A stretch of DNA of 64,000 nt from Petrosia ficiformis (lineage: Eukaryota; Porifera; Demospongiae; Haplosclerida; Petrosiidae): NCBI GenBank assembly GCA_947044365.1, contig OX345647.1:3157501-3221500 (forward strand), given 5' to 3'. Shown here piece after piece: positions 9,784 to 21,385 of the stretch. Positions within the stretch are counted from its first letter, which is position 1; the number at the start of each line of letters is the position of its first letter. A program made the position numbers and the translations under genes. The notes below the pieces were generated by a model that was not told the DNA's origin, ran no database searches, and saw only the letters and a program-made list of their open reading frames with translations.

Positions 9784-12440
9784 ATGAGAAGGATAGAACA
9801 GTGGGTGACAAAAACAAACAAAGTATCAGTGAGTTACATTATAAGTATAATTATGTTATAACACACCTACTAATCCTATATCATATATAATATAATCACG
9901 GGGCCTGAGAGTCATAGGCTTGAGGGCAAGGCAATTGTAAATCTGTTATAGCACGAGTGGGTGTGTTATAATGAATGTATTTCCGGAAGGGCAAACTGAA
10001 CTACTGCAAACTGTGTGTAGCTTTTCCTAGCGTTTCATTTTGAGTTTGGACTAGGTCTTGTAATTTGTGTCACTGTCGATGTTTGGTGCAGGAAAACAGC
10101 AAGACGAGTGTCTGAAAGTTTAGAGGTATCTGGGCGATGCCCACATGTTTTGGTCATTGGCTTACCTGTATAACTATCAACTTTCAAGCAACTCGGGCTT
10201 CAAACTTGCTTTGTTGTATAGAGTTTTTTCTAAACTATCCATAGAAACAAAAATAATCCTTTTTATACTGCTAGAAAGCAGCAAGGCGAGCATTTGCACA
10301 CAAAAGTCCGCCATCTTGTGTAAATCTTTGCATAACACGTGTACTACAGTAGGTAACGTAGTACATGTGTACTACATTTACAGTACAGGAACGTTTTATT
10401 GAGGGCTACTGTATGGATACATGCAAAAATTCATAGAAGTATGGCCTTGTACCACCCTCAGCCATTTGGACTAGTGTGGCCATGCCTTTATCGATTTTGG
10501 TAAAGTGATGTGTGTGCTAATGCTAATCATACAATCACACTACATGTACTTACATTCAAGGAAACATACTTGGGGGAATTTAGTATGTGGTCATATACAT
10601 GCTTAATATCATAACTACAAGGTTTTCCAGCAATAATTGGCTTTCCTGAAACTCAATTACTGTTGATGAGGTACAGTAATGTACTAATTGATTATTAATG
10701 GTTATGTAATAACTAGACAGGAATCAGCTATTGTATAGTGTTTAGTTTGTGGAGAGTAAAAACTAGTGCTGGAATCGGAGACGCCAATATCAATTATTAG
10801 TGCACCCAATATCAACAAGAGTATATAATAGAAAGAGAGGGAGAGTGTCGGACTTCCGTATAAGCGTGTAGCACAACCCTGCGAAAAGTACATGACCTTT
10901 ATAATAATATTCATGACGTAATCATCACGTTTGAAGTAGGCGTTGAGTCCCAGCAATAGTAAAAACAAATAATATGAGATTATAAGACACTGTAAATGCT
11001 CTGATTTTTTTTATTACTTTGTCTCAACTATCAATATGTAATTATGACAAAAGGTAATATACAGTAGATTGACAACTGAGTTAAAATCTGTTCACATTCA
11101 CGATGACCTCAAAATTAGTATGTGATGACTTTATATGTATATAATTTGGCATACACAAAACAGGAATAAAAATTGTATTAAAATGGTAAAGCTAAAAAGC
11201 TTTTTAGTTCAAGGCCAATGTGAATGATCTTTATTGTGTGCATAAGCTATAATGGTCAGACTATGACAACATTTTGAATCTCAAGCACTGTATAGTACAG
11301 ATATAGCTCAAGCACTTTTTAAGTGCCAGCACTTCAAAGAAGTGTAATCACAAGCCCGAACATAGGTTATCGTGTATCAGTGATTAAGACAAGCTGAATT
11401 ATAAAACATTGCTTCAAGCATAAATGTGTTAATTTTTTTCTGTTTATTGAATACTGACGTTTCCTTAACTACAGCATTTTGACAGAGGGTTTCCTTTTAG
11501 CCCTGACAGTTCCTCCTCTGGAACACACCATTCATCGTTAGCATCTACCAAAGATGTATCTTTCCTCAATCCTCAAAGAGATGTCATCTTGTCTCCTCTT
11601 TTAGTACAAGATGCTATGTACTCTAAAGAAGGAGCCCATGTCTCAAAAAGACCTTCCATGACTCAGAGAAAATCTTCTCTTCCTATTGAAACCTTTGATG
11701 ATCATCTTTTGAATGAATTGGAAGAATCTACCATCCAATCTTCTTCTGTTACAACAACAAAATCATCCTCAACTGAAACTCAAAATCATAATATTGAGAC
11801 GACCGACAGAGTACCAAGACCTATATTGAAACGTAGTCATAGTACTTTGAACAGTGTTCTCCTTCATAAAAATAAACTCCAAGGTGGTTTTAAAAAACTA
11901 TCTTGTCATTTGAATGAAATAAAACCTGAGAAACCTGGATCTAATATAAAGAGTGATGATAAAAACATGATTTCTTTTGTAAAGCGGTCTTTGAGCCGAA
12001 GTGAAGAAGAACTCTCTTCAAAAGTTAGTGAAATGTCTTCTGTTTCTTCACCTACAAGAGATCCTCCATTGGGATTTGATTTCCCTCAACCATTTCCTTC
12101 ACCTTCAAAGGATACTGGATTGCCTGAAAAAGACAGTCTTGAATGCTCTTCACTAAACAGCAAAACCATCACATCCTCAATTGACTATGTCACAGAAGCA
12201 GATTTATTAACACTAGCCTTGTTGATTGGTAATAAACTATCATTTCTAACTGTTGAACTTGGATTGGAACTCTCCCAATGGGATTATGCTCTCAAAAATT
12301 ACAAGTTACCAGACACTCAAGCATTGTATATTTTACACCGCTGGTATGGAGAGAGAGAAAGGACTGTTGGTGAATTATGTCAGGCTTTGTGTGCTATTGG
12401 ACTGGAAGATATAGCTGCTAGGTTAGAAATTACTTTTTGA
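9784..12440 (+). CDS. Death-domain protein, two exons
   Basis: The large terminal exon is 11475-12440 (acceptor CTACAG), with stop TGA at 12438-12440. It holds a low-complexity Ser/Thr-rich region, then a death domain over the last 85 or so residues. Diagnostic stretches are LLTLALLIGNKLSFLTVELG, a central LHRWYGERERTVGELCQAL, and LEDIAARLE at the end. These match helices 1-6 of the death fold, including the conserved Trp. A plausible first exon is 9784-9828 (ATG, 15 codons, donor GTGAGT), in the right phase, giving 336 residues. Death domains build oligomeric signalling complexes in apoptosis and innate immunity by homotypic contacts. No kinase, ZU5, TIR or caspase module is seen, so this looks like an adaptor or regulator. 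The first exon is less certain than the second. Confidence 0.7.
9965..10340 (+). repeat. Interspersed repeat (family Y) in the death-domain gene intron
   Basis: The stretch containing 'actgtgtgtagcttttccta' and 'tagtttgtgtcactgt'-type text recurs at 36612-36735. Its later part ('gaaagcagcaaggcgag') resembles sequence at about 25720, 37375, 47850 and 50080. It is non-coding. The remainder of the intron to 11474 shows no recognised feature. Confidence 0.55.
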
Positions 12441-12934
12441 TTATGGCTTTGGGTGCACATAGTAATACAATAGTGTAGTTAGTATGCCTAGCTTCTCACA
12501 GTTTAGTGCTTCTTTACTATAAAGGATGTATACAGTTAATTAACTTTAGTAAGTGCCAATTGGCCAATTCTTCAATTACATGTACATGTACACCTAAAAT
12601 TTAGTTCCTATGTATGCTGCCACGATATATTAATATATTGCAATATAGTTAGCAATCATGCAGGTCTTCAAAACAACTACGTATAGCTTAATTCTTGAAC
12701 ATGGAAAGCAAAAGAGCCCTTGACTTTCGGAAAAAGTGGTGTCAGCCACGAGCAAGTTGACAACCAAGGTAAGCATCTAGCTTCTGACATTTTAAGATTT
12801 TCTTACTTCATTTCGGTTTGTAGTTGTATCTAGTTATGTTTAAAAGCTGCAGCAAGTTTAAAATGATAAAAAATAAAGCATAACAACATAACTATAGCTT
12901 GTGGTCAAAACTTAATTATTTCATGATATAAACC
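12441..12934. other. Intergenic stretch after the death-domain gene
   Basis: A short open stretch begins ATGGAAAGCAAAAGAGCCCT near 12700 and ends at a TGA before a good donor (ACCAAG|GTAAGC at about 12770). This could be a non-coding first exon with an upstream ORF. Nothing else is seen. Confidence 0.3.
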
Positions 12935-13165
12935 ATTAATGTCCAACATTGCCATCAAAATCTCATGAATATCATTATGTGGTTCATTTAGGGTAGGGTT
13001 AGGGTTCTTTGTGGTTAAGGTTCAATCAGTATCAAAGTGATCTTAGTCTGTGATGGCAATACTGGACATCACTCAAACTAACATTAATGTCCAACATTGC
13101 CATCAAAATCTCATGAATATCATTATGTGGTTCATTTAGGGTAGGGTTAGGGTTCAATCAGTAAA
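12935..13165. repeat. Direct repeat pair with telomere-like motif
   Basis: A block of about 76 bp beginning 'attaatgtccaacattgcca' and ending 'gggtagggttagggttc' occurs twice, at about 12937-13015 and 13083-13161. The two are nearly identical and separated by about 70 bp. The end motif resembles TTAGGG repeats, but only two or three units are present. Confidence 0.75.
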
Positions 13166-13593
13166 CTAAAGCTATGAACATTTTTCTAATGACCTTTAGT
13201 TCCTCTCTTCCTCTGTTCCTCTGTTACTAGTAATTAAAAGCTATGTTCACTGTTCCAGTGAAAGCTACATGTATGTACATGTATTGGGAATGAGCTAACC
13301 ACAACTGACAGACAGTAATGTGTAACTGAATGGTATCTGTTTTTTTTTGTTGCTAGGTTACAGAAAGGATGTTTGAAACAACATGTCATTGTACGTATAA
13401 TTATAATATTATTGAAATATGTAGGTATATGTATTTCAAATTTATACATGTTATGGGTACATGTACATTGTAAATTAAATATAGTATCACATATGCAAGG
13501 AATTAAAGTAATTTCTTAGACAATTATACTGCTGTATTTATTGCATGTACATGTACATGTACTATTTGCTATCCCCAGCTGCCCACCCCCCAC

Positions 13594-13905
13594 TAAGTGA
13601 TAGGGTGAATGGTACACTTGAGTGACTTCTTGTCATTTTCCATAATCCTCCATGAAATTTATTGCTTCTATAGATCACGATTTGTCATGGTTCAGTGTGG
13701 GATTAGGGAATGCATTTTTATAAATGATTTCTGCACTGATTCAGATAGTCACATCCAGTGTCTTAGAGATCACTATCTCCTCCATTATAAACACATTGAA
13801 TCAGTAATGTGACACAAATACTAAAATTTGCAAAATGTCTGCCTCAAATTATGCCAAGAAAGTCACTCAAGCGTACCAGACACCCTCTCACTTGTTAAGT
13901 GTGTG
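13594..13905. repeat. Inverted-repeat MITE, about 310 bp
   Basis: The left arm has 'ggtacacttgagtgacttct' and the right arm has the complement 'agaaagtcactcaagcgtacc', extended by 'cacccta/gtgagagggtg'-type matches. The inside is non-coding. Confidence 0.55.
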
Positions 13906-14028
13906 AGCAAGTGAACTGTCACAAAACATGTACTATGCTGTGGATAGTGGTCTCACTATTCACGAAATAGTTACATGTGCATGTACACCAAAAAATCTTA
14001 CAACATAATTATCATATTCTCAAAACAG

Positions 14029-17000
14029 CAGCAAAGAAATTCCTGAAAGGAAAATCTGTCAACTATTATACATCTATGATAGATTCATTTTTGCAGGAAA
14101 TGCAAGACCGGAAGAAAATTCAAAGTAGACATCACCCATTGCTTAAAAGTTCAAGTGAGTGTTATAGTATATTATCAGAGAGTACGGTAGTACTCTCTAT
14201 GTAGGGATGGCACCGAAAAAAAATGGCTGCCCATACATTTCAATTGCAAGTGGTGAGCTGAAATCTCTGGTAATATATACAGATAAGTTTTAATACACAC
14301 ATACCTATTCATATCTAGTGTTTTTATGACTACCAACACCATCTAGATGGCTAAAGATTGTCGTTAAGGTAGAGAACCGGCGAGTGGCAAAATGTTCATC
14401 ATAATATTATTATTATTATTATTATTATTATTTTCCAGACAAATCATTTTTTTGTTTGTTGAAATATCACAATGAGTCTAGCACCATTCCAGTTGCATTT
14501 ATAGTAAAATTCTGGTCTTAAAGTATCGAGATGATATCTTCAGATACTATGAAATAAGACAGTCTCAATGACTACAAAAATTTGATCTCAAATTGGACGC
14601 CATTTTTCTAAGTGGAATTTAATTACGCTTGCGCAATTTGTATACTCGGAACATGGAAGCTGAAAAGGTGGAAGTGTTTGGAATTATAATAACATTAGTG
14701 AGCAATTCTTATATATAGTAATGAATATTTAATATTAAAGCCATTGTATAATAATATTTTATAAGCATTGGAATACTGAATGGTTGACACAGTGACTGAC
14801 ACTACTTCTTGTAGGACTGCAGACAGTGCTGTAAGTGAAATAGAGAATATACATTATCTGTCAGTGAAAGAGAATGATAATCAATACATTTATACAAAAG
14901 ACTGACCTTCATTGGTGAACAAATTTTAATGCATTTATGATTGCATAAGAAAATGTGTGAGCAAATAACAATGAATATAGTTATTAGGCCATTGTATAGT
15001 AATATTATATACTATGATAACATTGGAATGCCATTTGGTTGATATAGTGACTGACACTACTTCTTGTAGTGCTGTAAGTGAAAGAGAATGATAATCAATT
15101 CATAAATAATTGATATATACAAAAGACTGACCTTCATTGATAAGCAAACTTTAATGCATTTATGACTGAATGATTTCATATGATATATAACTTACACCAG
15201 TATTTCTTCAATGTACAAAAAATATTCACACCATTCAGGAAAAAAAAGCAATGGAAACAAGAATAATAAAAAAACATTTCCAATAAAAATGAAAGAAGAT
15301 GTAGGGATGTCAAAACCCTAAAAGCAGGAGAACAAGGTTAGGTGGGACCCAAAATTAAACAAACGACTTCCATATAACCCTACATAAGTACAGCTCTTTG
15401 TATTTTGTTTTATAGTGGTGTAGGTACTTATGTAGGGTTATATGGAAGTGGTTTGTTTAATTTTGGGTCCCACCTAACCTTGTTCTCCTGCTTTTAGGGT
15501 TTTGACATCCCTACATCTTCTTTCATTTTTATTGGAAATGTTTTTTATTATTCTTGTAAACTATATGACTGGCTGAAGAACATTCAGTTTGTGCTGTCAC
15601 CAGATCTACATGTACATAAAATTTGTGCAATCTCAACAAAATAGATGCCTCCATTGTTGCTGTAAGACTAAGAGTTAACTGATTGGTGAACATGTGCCAC
15701 AAAAAACATGCCATGAATAAAAAAATGATTTTAAAGAAAGTTTGTAATTCACGTAAGAATGTAATGACACATTTCTATATTTATAATCATTATCAAGTAT
15801 TGTCTACATTCTACAATTATTATCTTATCAGTAGTCATTTATTGCACACTTGTGGTGAGGGTTCTGCACTGTGAGTGCATTCATTCGAGCCCTGAGCTCG
15901 GGTTAAATTTGACCCTCAAAAATAAGCGTTAACACTTGCATTGTACAAAGTAGGGACAAAGCTTTAGTGTAGATGGAACAGTGGCTAGTGCTTCATGGTA
16001 CTATACTGCAATAATATGATAGAAACAATACCATTTAATGGTATTGTTTCTATCATATTATTGCAGTGATAAGAAACCCTATCGCTATGATATATAGATG
16101 TGTACCAGCTAAGTGTTATACACTAATTATTGAACCAGATAAACAGAGAAAGCCACTAAAGATAATTCAACTGGTTTTCGCTTCCTGTTAGGATAGTGTT
16201 ATAGCTATAATACCAGAAAAAACCACAGGTAGGAGTGCGCAACTCCCACGCAATTAATTAAAATAGCCATTTAGTTGGTGTTACTATTTTTAGATGATCT
16301 ATGTGGCCACGCCCACCGCATTGTAGAGATAGAACTTTACAACTAACAGTACTACAGTATCAATAGATAGTACTCCAGTTCATAATTTACTCAAAACAGC
16401 TGTAAGAAAGAAGATTCAGTTGGAAGAAACAGAGAAGTTGTTTACTACAAGTACCAGTAGTAGATGTTCTGAGTAAAGTTGTCTAGAACATTTAAATTTC
16501 TTATATGTTCAAATGAACACTGTATAATCAACTGAAGAGATACTTGCCAGTAGCACGAACATACTAGCTTCCTTTTTCTTGCTGGTAGAGACTGTAGAGT
16601 GTTACTTCACTCTTTCTACAGACTTTAGCTGTAGCTAAAGCTCTACACTGCGGTGGGCGTGGCCACGTAGCATCTAAAAATAGTAACACCAACTGAATGT
16701 CTGGCTTTAGCTATTTTAATTAATTGCGTGGGAGTTGTGCGCTCCTTCCCTGTGGTTTTTTCATGGGCTCCTGATAATACCCATTGAGAATAATATACCA
16801 ACCAAACAATACAATAATCTCAAGCTTGAGTGACATCCTATATAACCTCCTTTACACATAGCATATTGAGTATACAAGAGTATATAAATAACACCATTTC
16901 ATGACTCCATACATCACTTACCATTGTGCGTGGGCAATCACCATGGTAACCTTTGATGTACCACAGGTGATATATGCCCATCTAGACAATGTTTACATAA

Positions 17001-19453
17001 CACTTTATACAATGATTATAATGAGTTTACACAAAGCAAAAGGATTCGTTAAGTTACAGGTGATGTTTCTAGCCTGAAATGTACCTAGCATTGAACCAAC
17101 ACTGTTCTGAAATAATTCAGCAGGACTAAGAGGAGCTAGGGGAGTTCATTTTTGTGATGAACTAAGTTCTCTTTCTTTCTCAGGGGGACTTGTCTTCTCT
17201 GAGTATGGGTCGTCATTTTCGGTGCTAGGTTTCTTAGAAGTTGGTGGCGGAAGTATTTTGGAAACATGCTTAAAATGTTGTTCTCCTGGTCGCTTGTAGC
17301 ACTGGACACCAGCTCTACTACGATGGCCTGTGAGGGCTTGAATAAGTTGCTCATCAATCATGTTTCGAAAAAGCTCAGTGGCACAGGTAACTTTGCCACT
17401 GTGAGTCTGTGACCAGTAAAATATCCATCAAGACCAGCTTCAGCGCAAAACCTTTGTACTATTCCATTTAGTGCCTACAACCTGTTTTCGTAAAATATGG
17501 TTAAACAGTAGATTTGGTTACTACTTCTGGTCTCCGATAAAATGGTCCTTCTGATGGAATTAAACTCAGGTAATATTAAAAGCAACTGACAATGTCTCTC
17601 TCTCCAAGCTCTGGAATAGCATAACTTTTCAAGTCTTTGGGCATCAATTGCCTATGCTTTATCCCTCCTTGGTAAGTCTCTATTCCTTGTTCATTGCACC
17701 ATGCTTCGAATATGCTAACATCCCAGTTTGTGCTTCTTGCTGTATTTCTTAGGATTCTCAGGACAATAGCCTTTTCAATATCTTCCTCATTGACAACTTT
17801 CTGAAAGCGATGAGAAGACTTAGAAAAAGGCTAGAATAGGGCTCGATTGAGGGTGTACAAACTTCTTCTTAGCTTCCAAATCAATGCAACAAAGACTATC
17901 ACTACCACATAGTTCAGACTTCACTCCAGTTCTCGTCCCAGTCAATGTCTTCTAGACGCTTGACAAAACCACTCAAACAAGGTTCACTGACTTCACTCCA
18001 CCCGTCATTCCAGTCAATGTCTTCTAGACCTTCATAAAATTCATCATCAAACGCTTCTCTCTCCATAACAAACTTTAAACAAATTACTGAAAATGACCTA
18101 CAAAATGCCAGGACAAAGCAACTGAACACTACTATATGCCTTCCCACAATGTGGTTATTACTACGCCCTCGACCAGTTTTCTCACGGGTGTTATGTGCCC
18201 ATACCATCCTCCAGACAGGGTGATATCCAATACATAACTTTATAGTATGTGGGGTTGTTACATGGAAGTGGTTAGTTTAATGTTTTTGTCAAGGTACCAT
18301 CCCAATCTTGGTGTGCTTTTTTTTGGTTTTAACCCTTAGAAGACTGATGTCACATATGTGACGTTTCACCCCTACGTGGTTCGGAGTGTGTTCCTAGCAA
18401 TACGAAGCCCTCCAAATCCTTGTAATTGGTGTCAGGCACAAGCCCATGAAAATGGCTTAAAAAGTTGCTGGTTTTTGGCCACTCTTTGGCCTAAATAATG
18501 ACTATGGGGGGGGGGGGGGGAATTTTAAAGGGGGTGTCCCTCCGTTAATGGGGGTTCAAAGAGGGCTGTGCCCCCTTGCCGCCCACACAAATTGTGGTTT
18601 CAGTGACCCCGCCAACGCACTCTGGTGGGTACCTGAGGCATTTCCCTTGCTGTAAAACCTGAAATCGTGGGTGTAGCTGGTACCAACATGCAGGGGGTCA
18701 TTTTGTTTGCCCCAGTTCCAGTCAAAAGAGGGAGAGCACTGCATTTCATTTAATCCTACAAAGCGCTTGGGGACTTTCGAGTCCCAGTAAGCAAGTTGGT
18801 AGAAGTAGTGCTCCATGTTGGAAAAGGAGCCAAGTTTGGGGTAGAGAAAGTGAACAATGGCCAAAATATATGCAATAGAGTCGCCAGTATTGGAAATGGG
18901 AAGAAATTTGAAAAACAAGCTCAGTGCTGTAAGGGTTAACTATAGCTACATACTGTTTTTGGGGGGGGGGGGGGGGGTACTGTATATCCAGTTATCTTGC
19001 TGTGTTCAAAATTGCATTTGTCTAGATAAATTGTCTGATTGTAGTTATAAAATAAGAACAGTAACCTACAGTGGGTTGCTTCCATATCTCATTTGTCATT
19101 TTCAAAATCCACAACTTGTTGGTCAAATATTGTTTTGTCTAGATGGTTCTGCTGGACACTGTACAAAATCTACATATTATATTTGAGCACTGATCTTGTT
19201 TCACAATAGGTGTGTTAGGCTCATTCACTAATCATGAATCCAAACCAACTGTTGACCAAAGAGGATTCTCTCTGCATGGTGAAGATGGGCGTACAAAGGT
19301 CATACTGAGGTGTGTATGATGTTTCCTTTCATATCATTATTAATTTTTTTTGTTTAGCCACAGATCAAGAACAGTGACATCACTACCTGATGTGAGTACT
19401 GAAGTATTACATCCATCATCCTCCCTATATAATACCACAAGAGTCGACTAAAG
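14029..19453 (+). CDS. Unrecognised gene fragment, three phase-compatible exons
   Basis: The candidate exons are 14029-14154 (contains KKFLKGKSVNYYTSMIDSFL), 19210-19309 (contains TVDQRGFSLHGEDGRTKVIL) and 19358-19453 (begins HRSRTVTSLPD and stays open to TAA). All have AG acceptors, the first two have GT donors and the phases match (1 and 2). The first intron would be 5 kb, filled with hairpin MITEs and a recombinase pseudogene. The third exon also has a donor-like GTGAGT at 19394, so the gene may continue. No domain is recognised, and the 5' end was not found. The exons could also belong to separate genes. They are listed because base composition and codon use look coding. Confidence 0.3.
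14403..14434. repeat. (TTA)n microsatellite
   Basis: About ten ATT units in a row lie inside the first intron of the unrecognised gene fragment. Confidence 0.9.
14735..15180. repeat. Tandem duplication of a ~230-bp unit
   Basis: Two adjacent copies begin 'gccattgtata.taatatt' at about 14741 and 14991. They share 'gtgactgacactacttcttg', 'agagaatgataatcaat' and 'acaaaagactgaccttcatt' in the same order. The second copy has small deletions. It is non-coding. Confidence 0.7.
15258..15556. repeat. Hairpin MITE, 134-bp arms, 32-bp loop
   Basis: The left arm 15258-15391 and right arm 15424-15556 are near-perfect inverted copies. The left ends 'ccctacataagtac' and the right begins 'gtacttatgtaggg'. 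The loop is 'agctctttgtattttgtttt'-like. A transcript would form a very long, almost perfect stem. Confidence 0.9.
15557..16014. other. No gene seen
   Basis: The sequence is AT-rich and non-coding between two hairpins. No recognised feature apart from a short 'gagggttctgcact' motif that recurs at about 44410. Confidence 0.5.
16015..16067. repeat. Perfect 53-bp palindrome
   Basis: 'actgcaataatatgatagaa' is followed by its exact complement after a loop centred on 'ccatttaatgg'. It has no promoter or terminator context. It is probably the core of a tiny foldback element. Confidence 0.85.
16216..16765. mobile_element. Non-autonomous TIR element, about 550 bp
   Basis: Arms of about 115 bp are inverted copies. 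The left (16216-16330) contains 'gcgcaactcccacgcaatta' and 'gtggccacgcccaccgcat'. The right (about 16648-16765) contains their complements. 'ataatacc' occurs just outside both ends. The right end runs into 'atgggctcctga', which also ends the element at 42118-42677, so the two are related. Inner sequence is non-coding. Confidence 0.7.
16766..17145. other. No gene seen
   Basis: Between the TIR element and the recombinase pseudogene. No recognised coding or repeat feature. Confidence 0.45.
17146..18207 (-). pseudogene. Crypton-like tyrosine recombinase, decayed
   Basis: Reading the minus strand from about 17650 down gives YQGGIKHRQLMPKDLKSY-type text, then 'PSEGPFYRRPEV', then 'IVQRFCAEAGLDGYFTGHR', then IDEQLIQALTGHRSRAGVQC followed by YKRP. 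These are the successive conserved blocks of the tyrosine-recombinase domain of Crypton/DUF3504 elements, including the R-box-like 'HR' and the 'TGHRS..GV..YKRP' segment. Several stops and frameshifts break the frame, so it is not functional as read. Upstream, 17914-18207 holds an open frame with an internal repeat (LEDIDWNDGWSEVSEP, then LEDIDWDENWSEV) that may be its N-terminal exon. A related N-terminal half lies at 35913-36416. Confidence 0.65.
18208..18990. other. Stretch with two poly-G runs, coding status unclear
   Basis: Runs of 13-18 G occur at about 18507-18521 and 18959-18977. Between them, a 120-codon minus-strand open frame (18918-18556) contains 'HFLYPKLGSFSNMEHYFYQL' and 'THQSALAGSLKPQFVWAARG'. 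It has no recognised domain. It could be a transposon ORF remnant. Confidence 0.3.
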
Positions 19454-19754
19454 ATACCATGCATTTACTTCTTTTTTTGTACATGTTATCATTAACCACA
19501 GTCAAACATGAAAATACCATAATTATAAATTATAATACTTTGTGAATTGCATAATAATTATGTGTTTGTTTTCTTATGTTATATTTACCACTTAGTTACA
19601 TGAGAAATTATCTACACTTATTTATTTTTTTAACATTGTGAGGTTTGAGTGGAAGATTTTAGTCTGATTAGAATTCAAGGGAGAAGTTACAAATTAATGT
19701 TATTCAGATGTATTGATTCATAATATCAACTACATCATTACTTATAATTATGTT

Positions 19755-19955
19755 TTAAATATCAAAATTGTGTTTGTGAAAAATATAGCAGTAATCAAAC
19801 TGGCTGCAAAAAAATAGCTGAACTTGAGTTTCCAAGAAGATTGCAAAAACAAATCCCATAGTATACCCTATACCCAGAAACATGCGTGATGCACTGTAAG
19901 CAGCTTTGGGAGAAGTATATATACCAACTTGACCAAATAAGTCCAAAAGTAGTCT
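19755..19955 (-). pseudogene. UNC93-family last-exon fragment
   Basis: The minus strand reads 'GQVGIYTSPKAAYSASRMFL' and 'GIGYTMGFVFAIFLETQVQL', closely matching exon 3 of the intact gene at 21949-24679. A frameshift follows, and the last third is readable only in another frame. Exons 1 and 2 are absent. It lies 2 kb downstream of the intact minus-strand copy, in the same orientation, so it looks like the remains of a third tandem copy. Confidence 0.8.
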
Positions 19956-19999
19956 GAAATGGGGAGAAACAATAATAGAAGCAGGCTAGATTTGATGCA

Positions 20000-20988
20000 G
20001 ATGAGAGCTGAACCTCAGTGGCAGTCTTGCAAAGCCAGCACCTCCCACTCTACGAGAAGGAAGAAGAAGCCTGGTTATACAAGGAAAGAAACACACCCTG
20101 GTGTTCATGCAAGATTCTAATGATGTTGAAGGTATTATTACTAACAAACCTTTTAGAGTGTTACCATGTTATTTGCATGTAGATACTAGTACTGCCATTA
20201 GTAATACAGAAGAAAATGCTTGTAGTCCATTCATTCAGGTATAGCAACTATTTGTGTTTGACTAAGTGTACTTTCTATTTTCTCTTTGAAGCAGGAGGAG
20301 TTACATGACCGACTACTTGTTGATGAGCAACAAGAGCTAATCCTACGTAGCATTGAAAACATCAAGCGAGGCTGTCCTAAAGGACATGAAAAAACAGTGA
20401 TCGGTTTGCCATGTAAGCAATTGAAGAAGAATTTTAAAGGAGCTTTTGAGACCTATACCTTTTTCAAAGAAACATTCAGTTGATAAAGAAAGACGTACGT
20501 AGCTATTCTATTATGTAATTTTGCTTGCAATTTATTTACCGTATGTATTTCAATCCAAGTAATTGTAGTAGTATAATTATGTTCATAATGCTATTTATGT
20601 ATTCATTTGTTCAGCTGTTACTTAATAGTAATTTTGTCTTGGCTAGTTGAAAATAGAATTATACAAGAAGCTATTACTGGTACAGCTATTATAAATGAAA
20701 AGGATGTAGAAACACGATCTGAGAAAGTCCTTGTGTCAATACTTCACGAAAATGTTTGTTTAGTCAGTTGTAGGAAATACATGACTCATATGCATGATGC
20801 CTGGGATACTGTTGAAGAAGTTATGAGATGTGTACAAAAAAATCCCCTGCAAATGCTGCACTAATCCAATAAATGATGAAACAGAAAATTCCATACAGTG
20901 TGACAGTTGTCTTTTGTGGTTCCATTTCAAGTGTATTAGAAGAGCTACAAAGGCAAAAAATTGGTTTTTTCTCTCATGTTATTCATAA
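20000..20988 (+). pseudogene. PHD-finger transposon-type protein, remnant
   Basis: Coding blocks: 20286-20483 (QEELHDRLLVDEQQELILRS and on), then 20637-20840, then after a +1 frameshift at about 20840 a PHD-like zinc finger to a TAA at 20988. The finger reads CKCCTNPINDETENSIQCDS then CLLWFHFKCI, giving a Cys4-His-Cys pattern with the usual Trp. A short basic ORF at about 20000-20126 (RRKKKPGYTRKE) may be the start. The C-terminal PHD arrangement is the same as in the USP/PHD gene at 30944-32585, so both probably come from related elements. It is broken here. Confidence 0.45.
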
Positions 20989-21027
20989 CAACAAAAAAAT
21001 CAGCCATTTAAAATGAGGGGTAGCTAG

Positions 21028-21385
21028 AAAACACGGACTGCAGATCACGGACTATGTATTTTGTTAAAATCATGTGATAAGCACATAATAAATCTCATTA
21101 GCTTTAGTGATTGTTACAATTAAGGCGATAGGACGAGCGTGCAGCGCAAGCCCTCCATAAAGGTGGCTAAAGCCCTCTAACCAAACACAGCGAGGCTGTA
21201 TTCTTATCATTTGTAGGGTTCAATGACTATGTGGTGAACCCGTGTTTCCTCGTTTCCCATTTCTGTTTTTCCATTTCATATTCCTGATTTTTATAACCAC
21301 CCATTGACACCCAAACAATACAAGTGTCACATGATGCCCAGCAGTGTCACATGACATCAGTCCATGATCTGCAGTCTGTGATTTC
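21028..21385. repeat. MITE with 'cacggactgcagatca' ends
   Basis: Left end 'cacggactgcagatcacgga' is inverted at the right as 'tccatgatctgcagtctgtg'. The inner 'cgcaagccctccataaaggt' block matches the MITE at 59277-59567 ('cgcgagccctccgtgaaggt'). It is non-coding. Confidence 0.65.

Noticed and set aside
12990..13015. True telomeric repeat array
   Set aside because: Only two to three TAGGGT units are present, inside a longer duplicated block.
18556..18918. 120-codon minus-strand frame as a gene
   Set aside because: No domain, no splice or start context, and bounded by poly-G runs. Kept only as an unclear stretch.
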